Shown: piece by piece, positions 12,491 to 23,695 of the stretch | Layout: each line of letters begins with the position of its first letter | How positions within the stretch are numbered: the first letter of the stretch is position 1 | NCBI GenBank assembly: GCA_963682055.1 | Contig: OY821744.1 | Coordinates: 33,146,967 to 33,210,966 of the forward strand | DNA length: 64,000 nt | Reading direction: 5' to 3' | DNA from: Primula veris | Taxonomy: Eukaryota > Streptophyta > Magnoliopsida > Ericales > Primulaceae | Notes under the pieces: generated by a model | The model's input: only the letters and a program-made list of their open reading frames with translations | Databases searched by the model: none | What the model was told of the DNA's origin: nothing | Position numbers and translations under genes: made by a program

Positions 12491-12939
12491 AAATTCAATC
12501 TTTACCTCCAATATGTACGAAACAGGAGAGTAACAAATTTTTAACGTTGGGGAAAAATACAATTTTATTACCTCCATTTTAATATACTGTGAATAATAAA
12601 AAGAAAATTAAAAAAAAAAACCACTTCACACAAATTTCTACAGATTAGTGAAGAAATCTATTTCTCGTATGAGATTTTTTAAAAAAAATTAATTAGGCAT
12701 TTTTATGAACTATTTTTTTCTTCTTATGGATTAAAGTATTCATTCAAGAGTCCCCCTCGTATTTTTAAAAAGTCCATCCCAATAGTGTAAAATTTGCTGC
12801 AGGTACACTTTGACAATAGTGGTTTAGACCCGCATATTTTATTTATTGAAATTCAGTCAATCTTGTATTTCTATCTTAGCTTCGCCACTGACTGGTTAAA
12901 CAATTAGTCGTGTTTAGAAGGAGCAAGAAACCGAATTGC

Positions 12940-13690
12940 AACAAGGACATTGCAATGTTGCATCGAGCTCAACTCAAGTTTCTGAAATGTAGAGTTTTTA
13001 AATACAATTAGCATGAATAAGTATATTATCAAGATTGTATTATAACCAGGACGGCATGACCTAGATATATTAAGGGTTCATCTGGTATGTAGCTTGTTGT
13101 ATTTGTATCGCATGGATAAGGCTTCGACATTTTTCTATAATTTCCGCTCGGGAAGCGGCATCCATACAATTTATCTTCGCAAAAATCCTATGTTGTATTC
13201 ATATTTCATATAGAAAATTACTACTCTTCATAAGAATTGAAGGCATCATGTATTAACCAGCAATGCTTTCACGTAGGAACAAGTGGCGTCGCAAAATTCA
13301 TATTTACAATTCTATCTTCGGTATTCGCTTGATTCCGTATAACTCATCTATGATTCTTGCAACTGGGTTTAGTATGATAATGATCACCATTAACAAATAA
13401 ATAGGATATATTGAAATAAAAAGGGAGCTCCAAGTAGTTTTGTAGTTGGATAAGGGAGTAAACTATAGCGATGGACATTGCATCAAGCCCAAGTCAAGTT
13501 TATGAAACGTAGAGTTTTTATATACAATTAGCATGAATTATGTACATAATGTGTGTGATCATTAGTATCGAAATATATTATCAAGATTGTATTCTAACCA
13601 GGACCTAGGTTCGTCTGGTGCATAGCCTCTCGTATGCGTAACCTCTTGTATTTGTATCGCATGGATGCTTCAACGTTTTTTTCTATTTTC
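12940..13690. repeat. Diverged direct duplication, about 0.5-kb offset
   Basis: A block near 12940-13130 is repeated at about 13460-13690. The shared phrases, in the same order, are GACATTGCA, AACGTAGAGTTTTTA or its variant, ACAATTAGCATGAAT, TATTATCAAGATTGTATT, AACCAGGAC, and TTGTATTTGTATCGCATGGAT. No frame is conserved across the copies, so this looks like duplicated non-coding DNA. The rest of 12490-14050 shows nothing else I can name. Confidence 0.7.
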
Positions 13691-14054
13691 AAACAACAAC
13701 TGCGTTCCCCAAAGCAAAATTGAGGGGAAAATAGCGATTGAACTGTCACAGAGACTCGTAAATTTTGGTAAAGATAAAACTATGTTGATTTCATGCCCAA
13801 CCACAAGTGGAGTACCAAACTAGATAACATATATAACCAAGGATCAAGCTTCTCATAACAGGATAACGAAATCACAATAAATATTACATCTAGGTAGAGC
13901 ATGCAAGTTTAAGCTGTCCAGAAATTGTATTAGAGAGTATATCTCAAAACTAATACAAATCACACAAACGAAACTGGTACCAATTTAACTTGCCCATATA
14001 CTACTTGTTTCACATAAGTTTTTTCTTCAGTATCGTTTTTACTCCTTTGTAGCC

Positions 14055-14106
14055 TCAGTTCCACAAGCCGCGCTTATCTTCCTTCCACTTTGCAGCCACT
14101 GCTTCA
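14055..14106 (-). CDS. Possible terminal exon of an unidentified small gene
   Basis: On the minus strand an acceptor-like TTTATAG at the 14107 boundary is followed by an in-frame EAVAAKWKEDKRGLWN and a TGA stop at 14055-14057. The charged, tryptophan-containing composition looks coding, unlike the surroundings, and the following 300 bp would serve as a 3' UTR. I could not find convincing upstream exons. A short minus-strand frame at about 14432-14578 begins MSTANLVVLLSMLSAQ, but its linkage is unproven. I do not recognise the protein. It may be the relic end of a gene rather than a working one. Confidence 0.3.
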
Positions 14107-14110
14107 CTAT

Positions 14111-16530
14111 AAAACAGTCGAGAAAAAGTTATAGGCAACTAAGATTAGAAAAATAATTCCAGTACGTATACAATTTTCATAAACAGAAGTGAAGGGAGCA
14201 GAACGGGGATAAAACAGATGATATGTACTCTTTTGCCTTCAATGGAATCAGGAAAAACTGATGTAAAAAATAAGTAACTCAAGGTCTAACTGGACCTGAA
14301 ATTCTATTCAACGAAACTCAACAAGTCAATTATGTAACAATTACGTTACGAATCATCCATACACAATTAAATACCTCAGATATTTCCCCAATTTATAAGG
14401 TCATTTTACTTATCGGGATTAACATGTATCACTTTCCCCTTTTACACTTTGATATGGAAGTTTTCACAAGCATCCGAGAATGGGAGCGCGTAATTGAGCT
14501 TCCGAGACCAAAGCGTCGATTGATTAAACTCTGAGCAGAAAGCATGCTGAGCAACACAACTAAATTTGCCGTAGACATCACATCAAATATTTGAATAAAC
14601 ATAATGATAACTGTACCGAAACAGAATCCATTTGTGTTTTAGTATAAATGTATGGATTACACTAAACATAGTCGATCCATTTTTTTCAGAATCCATTTTT
14701 TTTTTGTTATTTATTTTCCCACTTCACCATTTGGTCCTGAATGATCAAATCTTTAAATATACATATATAGTGATAAATATACGGAAACAAAATATCCATT
14801 TTTTCTATGTTTCCATTATTTATCGTTGTTACGTGGCATGCATGGTTCTATTGGACCATGCAAGTCTAAACAAAACAAAACCACATCAAGTAATCTTTCT
14901 CAATCTCTCCCTATTTCTCTCTCTATATATAAATCTCGTTAATCTCCCCATTTACAATATTTAAGTTTCGAAATTGTGTTTTTTATTGGTGTAGTTTTCT
15001 TGTTATGTTTACGTATTAATTTATTATGGTATTTGTGTGTATATGTATATACAGCGTATTAGTTTGTATGGTCAGGAAAAGTTATTTTACCTTTTGCTAA
15101 CACTAAAACTTACCACCCCTCAAGTTGGATTGAGCTCTTAAATTTGCTCTTTAGATCAACTTGATCATGGAGATACAAGGGAGACACCAGTACAGAGGGT
15201 ATAAAAAGTAAATAGCAAGTTATCGTATCAAAATTTATTCTTAACAGGTCGGATAATTTAAACTGTTAGCAATGCGGTTTGTTTTGCCTTTTCTGATACT
15301 TTTTAAGCCTATCGGTTACTTGAATTAGGTGTGTATCTTGCTATCTTTTGTTACCATTTAAACGGAATGGTTATCATGGGAGCCTAACCCATAAACAGAA
15401 TATTTTGTATCTTTTTCTATATTTAATAAAAGGCCGGATAATGGTTAAAAAAAAGTATATGCAGCATATTTGTGTACATATTTCCAGTTAATCTGGTGTT
15501 TCTTTTTAATAACTTGTCATATTATGCTAGCTAATTGGTGAGTTAACCGAATAAGTTTTCGCACCTCGCAACCCCTCTCCCGAAACCCTAGCTAGGATAT
15601 TTGGGATTAGCTTTATCAGGGTATTTTTGCGTTTATGTTTTTATTTATTTCTATGATTAATGTCCTTTTTTGATTAATTGAATATGGTTGAAGAGATTAA
15701 TTACCAATCGTGTTTTGCAACGATTGATAATTTTTCATTTTGTTAAAAAGATAAAGGACCTAACGAGATTTCACGTTCCATTTTGTCTTTTAACAGGATT
15801 GTGTTTTTTCTTAAAAGACTTTTAATTTTGTGTTCTGTAACAATGACTGCATAGAAGTTTTAATTTTAATTGAAGTTTGGGACTTTTCGTTCTTTTGATT
15901 TCCTCCTAATGAGATCCCAGCAGGTTCAATTAGGCCTTCGTCTAATTTTTCATATTTATTATTCGTATGAACTGATTAATACTATGGACAATTTTCAGTG
16001 TTTAACACTTGTTGTATTACTAATCAATTGCTATTTACTTGATATTTAACAAGTCTAGTTACTTTACTTGAATTTACATAGAAATTAATTAGTATATGAA
16101 AGGTCAGGATTGTCTATAAACTAGATTAATGGACAAACAACTTTTACTCTTTTAGCAGTGATTAAAAACTCTCATGTTTATTCTGTTATCAAAGTTTAAC
16201 CAAGTGTAACCATCACAAAACCGAACAATTATCCAAAAATCATGTCAATGGATTTTTCTTCGACTATAGGAATCAGGAATGCCACCAAGTGTTAAACCTC
16301 TTGTCAAGAGAAAAATGAGCCAATTGAACCAGCTTAAATTCCTGTTGACCCACTGGTTTGATGGGTTGTTTAAGGGATTATTATTATTATTATGTGCCTC
16401 GTCCATTATTGTAAGCGTGCATAACCGCTAAAAAAAACTTTGCCGGCCGTTTTTCAAATCATTTTACTACCTTCTGTAAAATTCAACGCCACTCGTATTT
16501 TTGTATCATTGTATAGTTTATTCTGCTTCA
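14111..16530. other. Non-coding stretch, no gene recognised
   Basis: The sequence is AT-rich. Around 14900-14960 there is a CT-rich tract followed by TATATATAAAT, and near 15560-15600 a CTCTCCCGAAACCCTAGC phrase typical of plant 5' UTRs. I could not connect either to a start codon and exon chain. A short ATT repeat lies near 16379. Nothing else is supportable. Confidence 0.4.
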
Positions 16531-16531
16531 G

Positions 16532-16923
16532 GGTGGTTTCACCTCGTTCGTGGCGTTTACAGATTTGGTAAGCACATTTCGTGCATATTATTACTATGCA
16601 ATTTAAGTAGTAAAATGGAAGCAGGGACGGAGCTCTATGGGGACAAGTGGGTGCTGTTGCAACCCCACAATTTAGGAAAATATCAATTTTTGTCTACAGA
16701 AATTTATAAAAAAAGTTAAAAAAATTATGTTTTGCAACCCCATAAAATTACACTTCGTATTTAGCAACCCGATATAATTAGTCCTGGCTCCGTTCCTGAA
16801 TGTATGTGTTACTATACTTGATATGTTTTAGAATGGTTTTTGGTGTGTTGTAGGGTTGAGAGGAAGCTCGCTGCAAAAAGTCCTGGGAACACAGGATCGA
16901 GAGACGCTGAAGAGAAAGCATGA
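16532..16923 (+). CDS. Two possible exons of an unidentified spliced transcript
   Basis: A 36-nt candidate exon at 16532-16567 lies between TTCTGCTTCAG and GTAAGC, both strong splice signals. A second begins at 16854 after GTGTTGTAG. In one joined frame the second exon reads VERKLAAKSPGNTGSRDAEEKA and stops at 16921-16923. No upstream exon with a start was found, and the protein is not recognised. An hAT-type MITE (16622-16798) lies in the intervening intron. The splice signals are good but the coding claim is weak. A non-coding transcript is equally possible. Confidence 0.25.
16622..16798. mobile_element. hAT-type MITE, 177 bp
   Basis: Inverted ends are CAGGGACGGAGCTC at 16622 and a matching GGCTCCGTTCCTG ending at 16798, a TIR common in plant hAT MITEs. 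Flanking 8-mers are AATGGAAG (16614-16621) and AATGTATG (16799-16806), an 8-bp target duplication with two mismatches. The interior has no coding capacity. Confidence 0.75.
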
Positions 16924-16929
16924 TTCAAG

Positions 16930-17950
16930 CGGGGTTTTTGTGTTTGGGCAAATTAAGTTTTGTGTGTTGTAAGCTATACTTGGGAAGTTGGCAAGTTGCT
17001 TACAGTAATTTAAAAACTGGCCGATGACTATTTTGCTATCATTTACTTTATAATGTTTATTCTATTTTGGCAGTCTTAATACTAAAATTTCTTCAACTTC
17101 CTTTTCATGTCAATTGCTTCTTTTTCTTTGTGAACCTACCCTAATTCTCTCTATTAATTTATACAATCAAAGACTGCCACTTTCATTGCCGTAAGAGACC
17201 AAATAACAAAGAAATTTAAACCATATAACCCTAACAGTAGAAAGGGACAAAGAAAACATACTGTTCATGAGGCTTTTGGACTATGATTAATTATATCTCC
17301 TTGTGTAATAAAGTACTAGTAGATGAGAGAAAACCAAGGAAGCTGTTCTTTTTTGCAACATTTTTTGCTCCGTTTTATTTTATTTTGTTTTGTTTTTGTC
17401 ATTCTTGTCTCAAAATTTAATGTTTATTTGGCCCACCAAGGGGATTTGACACGGTGCATGCAATTTTACTGGTTATTATCAGAGTCTATCTTTTTTTATA
17501 CAGTGGAAAAAGAAATATCTATACAAAGGTCTTTTTAATTCACCTCGTAATCAAACTGATGAGTTTCAATGTAGGGTATAGGTGTTGTAATTTGTCAAAT
17601 GTGACTAGATTTTCAAGTTGATGATGTGGATTGGGTAGTCTTAACAAATTTTAATTAAACTCGTGGCGAAGATGGTTTTTGTTTTGTCAATGAAATTAAG
17701 TTAGCCACCTCAAAAAGCAGGATCATGACTAATTTCCAGTATCAACCAAGTCACCTCATTTTCTTTAAAATACAGCTAGACTAGCAATGTTATGGTCAAA
17801 GTGTGTAAAATTAACAGATTTCAGATTAAGAGAAATATTAAATGTTGGGCCCATGGTTATTAAAAAATGGTTTTTTTTTTCATTTATTAATAATAAATGA
17901 AACCTTGCAAATTTAGTGTTGGTGGAAATGTTTCATCTAGATATACTTAT
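16930..17950. other. Non-coding stretch
   Basis: No splice-linked frame or element with readable ends was found. Several T-rich runs occur (for example 17371-17400), and a short palindromic ATTATTAATAATAAT lies near 17885. Confidence 0.4.
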
Positions 17951-17954
17951 ATTA

Positions 17955-18182
17955 TTCTCAATTAATTGTTTATTATAAAACTACATGTAATTTTGATCGG
18001 CTAATAACTTGTATCAAAATTGTCGGAATAAAAATTTGCAAAAATTAATCATATAGTTCAAGCATTAAATTATATGATTCAGTTTTGAAAATTTTCATTT
18101 CGACAATTTTGATACATGTTATAAGCCGGTCAAAATTACACGTAATTTCGTAAATAACAATTAATTGATAACGGATAGAGTA
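17955..18182. mobile_element. Stowaway-like inverted-repeat MITE, ends eroded
   Basis: The two halves are inverted copies. TGTAATTTTGATCGGCTAAT and TATCAAAATTGTCGGAATAA on the left answer TTTCGACAATTTTGATACAT and CGGTCAAAATTACACGTAAT on the right. The same sequence family occurs with intact Stowaway ends at 57119-57353. Here the CTCCCTCCGT-type terminus is degraded to the GATAACGGATAGAGTA region at the right end. Confidence 0.7.
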
Positions 18183-18383
18183 TAATTTAAGAATGTTGTT
18201 ATTCCAACCAAAAAATTTACCTGTTTACCCATTGAGATGGATTGGTCCAGTCATTTTCATAACCAAGTATTATGTTTTAATCCAAAGAAGGATGTAATTA
18301 ATGGAAAACAAAATAGTTATTCATATTTTCAAAAGTATAGTAGTAATTAATTAATGTCATGAATTTTTACACGCTTCATTTTA

Positions 18384-18565
18384 CATTTCTTATCTATATT
18401 AAGACATTAATTATCTTTGACCCTAATTTAGTAACCTGTTATCATTGGCCAATGTATGTCTAAATATTTAAAGACATTTCTTATCTTTATTAAGACATTA
18501 ATTATCTTTGACCCTAACTTAGTAACCTGTTATCATTGGCCAATGTATTTCTAAATATTTTAAGT
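18384..18565. repeat. Tandem duplication, 91-bp period
   Basis: Two consecutive copies begin CATTTCTTATCT at 18384 and 18475. Both contain AAGACATTAATTATCTTTGA and TAGTAACCTGTTATCATTGG. Only a few substitutions separate them. No gene is involved. Confidence 0.9.
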
Positions 18566-18569
18566 TGAT

Positions 18570-19734
18570 GAACTAGGAGTACGAAAATTTCATGAACAAT
18601 GTATTAGACAAAACATAACTTATACCACTCTATAATATGATTTGTACATTTTCTGTATTTTAATCACAAAAATGTTATAGTTTTTATCTAAATAATTTGT
18701 TGTTTATAGTCTACTAATTAACAAGGCTAACTAAGATATATTTACTCAACAGTATTGTATAAACATGTGACGTTGTCATAATATTTTGTCCAAATATTTT
18801 TTTTTAAAAGATCCTCTTCCTTCTTTGTTAAAAGTTGCACGTATCAATTTATAAATGCAGTTTAGGAATTAATGTCTTGTCATAAATGCTAATTGATGAT
18901 TGTATATTATGAGTAAGCATGATATGATTACTAGGTCTACCAGTCATCGGGTCTGTTTTTTAGGTAGGAAAATGTGTTAGATAAATCATTTTTCATAATT
19001 TAAATATACATTTCATAACCGGTTTACTCAATTATATATGCTCATAAATAATGGAATTGGTAATTTGATAGAACAGGATAAATGCCAATCAAAGTTGAAG
19101 TTCATGGTAGTGTAAGCTTCGAAAATGAAATTAGTCATAAAAGAATCAATATTGATTAAGTAAATAAAAGATTCATGAAAGGTATGCCCATAGCAGTTCC
19201 AAAAGGAAATCAATTTTTTTCTATGACCAAGTGGAAATAAAGTCCATTATATTGTGCTTGGATTTTAATTTTCTAATAGTAGTATTTCTTTCTTGACCTA
19301 TATATATATTATCATTAATTATTGGAATTTCTATGCTGTATAATATACTGTGATCAGGACGTTCTGAATTTGTTGGTAATCTGTCGTTATGAACTAAGGA
19401 TAGGTTAGGTCTTCTTTTGTTTGGAATGAGAATACAAGGGACTTTTTAAATTAAAAAACGAGGAATTTACTTATCAAAAATTACATCCTTATAATATAAA
19501 TGACAAAACAATAATTCAGTAATATCTCCAAAAAATAGTTGAGAATTAGATGATCTTTTTTTGTTAGATCATACTTGTTCTCCTTGTTTATATGATGTTA
19601 ATACCTCTGGTTCCTATATCCATGCTAGTGTATATAAGCAGTTTAGTAAAATACAATGTCAGTCTTAATTGTTTGGACAATTTAATTAGCTTTTAATTTA
19701 ATTATTATGTAAAACTTGTAATATATATTTGTAA
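18570..19734. other. Non-coding stretch
   Basis: AT-rich sequence (with TATATATAT near 19300) in which I see no exon, RNA gene or element with readable ends. Confidence 0.4.
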
Positions 19735-19884
19735 AAGTGCAAAGTATTATTCCATTCTAGAACTAAACTTTTTGTTTTTGTTGGTCGTGATATAGAGTAT
19801 ATGATGTGCTCCATCTTTAATTAGTTTATTCATGACCAACAAAAACGAAAGTTTAGTTCTAAAATGGAATAACACTTTGCACTT
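19735..19884. repeat. Long near-perfect hairpin, arms about 50 nt
   Basis: The left arm starts AAGTGCAAAG at 19735 and runs through TCCATTCTAGAACTAAAC and GTTTTTGTTGGTCGTGAT to about 19791. The right arm mirrors it, from ATGACCAACAAAAACG at about 19833 to CTTTGCACTT at 19884. There are only a few mismatches and a loop of about 40 nt. It could be a short MITE or a small-RNA precursor-like fold. I see no clear target duplication. Confidence 0.8.
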
Positions 19885-20335
19885 AACAAATACGTAATTA
19901 CCTTACTTTAGCTTGATATGAAATGAATTCATTCAACCCTAGACAAAAAACAGTAGAAGAAATAAAAAACATTTACTATCAAGCTTATCAGTCAAATATA
20001 ATACTATTTGTATGTAAAAAATGTGCCCAAAATATTAAATCAGACAAAGGTTACGTAGTATATCTTTTTTTTTTTTTTGAAACATACGTAGTATATCGAC
20101 TCAATGTAATATTTTACTATGCGAAAAACAGTACCTCCTAAATTCTCTTTTCTTTACTTATAAATTTTCTTATTCTCTACCAAATTTGAGAATAATAAGG
20201 ACCAAACTTTATTCTTTTATGAGACAGAAAAATATTCCTAGGAAATGGTTGAGATCAAAAGGGAAAAGTTTAACTTAATTAAAAAAAAAAATAGTTTGCT
20301 TCTCGAATACAATATGTTTCTTCTAATTAAGTATA

Positions 20336-20527
20336 CACTAAAAAAAATACCCAAATAGCAACGGGATTAGTGACGGTATTTTTTGTTACGAGTTTATTAT
20401 CGACGGTTTTTGTGACGGCTTTATGACATTTTAGTCAATTTGCGACAGATTTGTGACAACTTTTTAAATTAACGACATGCTTGTGACAGCTTTTGACTCT
20501 CACTAAATTAAATATTATTTTGTAGTG
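20336..20527. mobile_element. CACTA-type MITE, 192 bp (copy 1)
   Basis: It begins CACTAAAAAAAATA at 20336 and ends TTTTGTAGTG at 20527, a CACTA superfamily terminal signature. The flanking trinucleotides ATA and ACA match at two of three positions. The interior carries repeated GACGGTTTTTGTGACGG-like units. Two further copies lie at 53802-53997 and 55263-55468. Confidence 0.75.
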
Positions 20528-20529
20528 AC

Positions 20530-21318
20530 AGTGGTTTAGTAGCAAATTAGCAATAAGTATCATTTTAATATATAGCATGGTGGGTTATTATTCTCTACCA
20601 AATTTGAGAGTATAAAGGACTAAACTTTTATTCTTTTATGAGACATAAAAATATTCCTAAGAAATGGTTGAGATCAAAATGGACAAGTTGAACACTTTTA
20701 ACTTAAATTACTATGTGGTCATCATTCATCAACTAGTTTGCTTCTTGAATACAATATTTTTTTACTAGCAATTGTCTCTTTAATACTTGGTGGGTTATTT
20801 ATTTTCGTAAAAACGTGGCTATATATACACGTGAGTAGTCTATTTTGTAACTTTTGTCAAACACTAGTATGAAGAAAATTAAACTTATTGAATTAGATTT
20901 CTAAGAATAAAAACGGAAATACCCGTAATATAATGACTTTCTGGGCACCGAAAGCATTTCAATCGATAGATGCCTGCTACCTTCCACCAACCTTCTTTGT
21001 CAATATCCTTATTCAACAAAATTGAAATCATTTCAAAGAAGATAATATAAATTTTAGTTAAATTTTGTATTTGATACCTTATCTATAATTTAATTAAAAA
21101 TTATTTTATGAAACTGAAATTAATTAATTATTAGTCAATTTTTCCTAACTCACCAATAAAAATCTAAAAAATAGAAAATTTCCAGAAATTAAAAATGATA
21201 AATTAAAAATAATCCTAAAAAACTTTAAAAAGGCAATACTCCGAAAAAACACGAATAAAATTTTAAAAATTCCAAAAAATCTAAAATCAACAAAATTTCA
21301 AAAATGGGAAGAAAAAAA
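20530..21318. other. Non-coding stretch with a local repeat of flanking sequence
   Basis: The phrase TTCTCTACCAAATTTGAGA at about 20172-20190 recurs at about 20590, each followed by GGACTAAACTTTATTCTTTT-like sequence and GAGACA. The CACTA MITE therefore sits between two copies of a duplicated segment. The rest is AT-rich with no gene. Confidence 0.6.
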
Positions 21319-21905
21319 ACACAGTCTGAGCCGACTTTATTTATTTTAAAAACAGTCTGAGTCATTTTAAAAATCGTATAAGTCATTTTAAAAATAATTT
21401 GAGTCGTTTTAAATCATTATAAAACAGTCTGAGTCGTTTTAATTCATTTTACAAATAGTCCGAGTCATTTTAAGTTATTTTAAAAACAGTCTGAGTCGTT
21501 TTAAATCATTTAAAAATAGTCTGAGTCTTTTTAAGTCATTTTAAAAACAGTCTAAATCATTTTAAGTCATTTTAATAACAGTCTGAGTAATTTTAAAAAT
21601 AGTCTGGGTCGTTTTAAGTTATTTTAAAAATCGTTTTAATCGTTTTAATTAATTTTAAAAACCGTCTGAGTTGTTTTAAGTCGTATTAAAAACAGTCTAA
21701 GTAATTTTAAAAACAGTCTGAGTCGTTTTAAGTCATTTTAAAACCAGTGTGAGTCGTTTTAAGTCATTTTAACAGTCTGAGTAATTTTAAAAACAGTTTG
21801 AGTTATTTTAAGTCATTTTTAAAACAGTCTGAGTTGTTTTAATTCATTTTAAAAATAGTTTGAGTCATTTTAAGTCATTTTTAAAATAATGCGAGTCATT
21901 ATAAA
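21319..21905. repeat. Minisatellite, roughly 31-34-bp unit
   Basis: About 18 imperfect copies of a unit built from ACAGTCTGAGTCGTTTT, AAGTCATTTTAAAA are arrayed in one direction. Indels and substitutions separate the copies. A run of TA dinucleotides follows at 21959-21992. No open frame spans it. Confidence 0.9.
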
Positions 21906-21956
21906 TTTAATTATTACTGTAATTAAAAATAAGAAAAATTGTTAAATCTAGTATTG

Positions 21957-21993
<37 letters not shown>

Positions 21994-22239
21994 CTCACAC
22001 ACTTCGTATATATTTGGAGGGATAAAAATATAATTTTTAACAAAAATATATTATTATACCCGTAACGAGTGTGCAATGAGAGTATGCAAGTAAATGGCAA
22101 AGTTGCGTACTATATTTTTCCATATAGTTAAGTACGCAACTTAAAGATTCAAAAAGTTACTATAAATACCAACAAAATATTATACGTGAGTAATAATTGT
22201 TTTTTTGTTTTTTTACACATGTAACTATATATATGAAAT

Positions 22240-23695
22240 TGTTGTGTGACATATTAGCTCGTTATAGATATATGTATAGATATAGAGAGAGGTATGAGAA
22301 ACAACAGACGAAGTGTTTATTCATTAATATGATTGTAGAGAGAGATACATCAAGAGACCACTGACCCTCTTTATATAATAGATGGTATGGTTACTGTTGA
22401 CCCGTGTGGCTAAACTTTAGAGGGGGGGGTTGAATAAGGTTTATGGCGCTTTTCGCCTAATTAAAAATCTAAGTGCAACTAACAACCCAATTTTCACAAT
22501 TCTAAGCTTAAGCGTTAATAAGTTTAAACAAATCAAACGCAAGCAATAAAATAAACAAAATATAAGTTGCGGAAAGTAAAAGTTAAGGAAGAAAATGACA
22601 CCGTGATTTATAGAGGTTCGGCAAAACGGCCTACGTCCTCTCCTCGGTACTACCGAGTATTTCACTAAAAATAATCTTTCGGATATTACAATCCTATCGA
22701 GCTAATCAACTGATTAAGCTCCCCCTCACTCTATGAGTGTCCCGAATGAAAAGACCTAGAGCTTTTAAGCTTCACTTGCTTACAAAGCCTATATCCGATC
22801 ACTCGCTCACAAATGAGTTTATAATTTCACTATTTACAAAATTTGTTACAACAATGTAACTACACTCACAATTTTATTTGCTTCTAAATAAGCTAATTGG
22901 TGAGTTTTTGATGTTGTTCGATCTTGAATCGCTTTCTCCTTAATTTCCCTCTTTTTTCGAATATATTCACCAAAATGGTGATTTTTGGGTTTTGTATAGA
23001 TAGAGGTTGAAGGATGATGATAGGTTGAGAATGGATGTCATTGGTATGAATGTATGTGATCATTTGTCTTTGGAGAAGGGAATGGGGTGGTTTTATAGAC
23101 CAAAATGTCTGTTTTTGTGTTTTATGACCGTTGGCAGTGGTTGAGGGTTTTATCCACAGGTTTTAAGCAACTTTCCAGAATAAGCTGAAAAGCTGTTTTT
23201 GAAATCTGCAGAAAACGATCGGTCGTTTTCTACAGTCGATCGGTCGTTATTCAGAAAACGATCGGTCGTTTCTGAGTTTCGACCGGTCGTTATTTAGACG
23301 AACTCTCTGGAAGAATTTGGACCAAAAACGATCGGTCGTTTTTGTCCAGTTGATCGGTCGTTTCTTCAGTATTCCCGGTTTTCTCGTTAAACTTCAAAAG
23401 CCCGTAACTCCTTCGTTTTAGCTCCGATTCTGGTTCCGCTTGAACCTGTGGCTTCGTTTTTCCGTGCTCTATCTTTCTGGCTTTCTGAAATTTACAAATT
23501 CTCTTTTGGGAAAAGACAAGCATTATATCATCGAAATAGAGAAATCGTAAAATCATTAAAAACATAATCAATGTTATAATCAAAATCAATTATTGAACCC
23601 CAAGTTCAACAGTTACATATGCTAGGAAAGCCCAAGATAGGCCCAATAGAGTAAGGCCCAATATGGCCAATAATATCCTAAAACACTCCCCTTTT
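22240..23695 (-). mobile_element. Ty1-copia 3' LTR (minus strand), interrupted by a solo LTR
   Basis: Read on the minus strand the LTR starts TGTTTTAGGATATTATTGG at 23695 and ends TATGTCACACAACA at 22240. It therefore has TGTT..AACA ends and is about 234 bp once the inserted solo LTR and its duplicated 5 bp are removed. A purine tract (AAAAGGGGAG on the minus strand, 23696-23706) lies directly upstream, the position of a polypurine tract. That fixes this as the 3' LTR of a minus-strand element whose internal remnant follows at 23696-25846. Confidence 0.85.
22395..23611. mobile_element. Solo LTR, 1217 bp, with perfect 5-bp target duplication
   Basis: It starts TGTTGACCCG at 22395 and ends AAGTTCAACA at 23611, with a 6-bp inverted terminus TGTTGA/TCAACA. 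It is flanked on both sides by GTTAC (22390-22394 and 23612-23616). No internal retrotransposon region is present, so it is a solo LTR. It holds an AGAGGGGGGGGTTGAATAAG phrase like that near the start of many copia LTRs, and six copies of a GATCGGTCGTT-type motif at about 23215-23362. Minus-strand frames inside it are not genes. Confidence 0.9.

Noticed and set aside
21319..21905. CRISPR-like array
   Set aside because: The units are contiguous and diverged, without unique spacers between constant repeats, and the genome is a plant's. It is a minisatellite.
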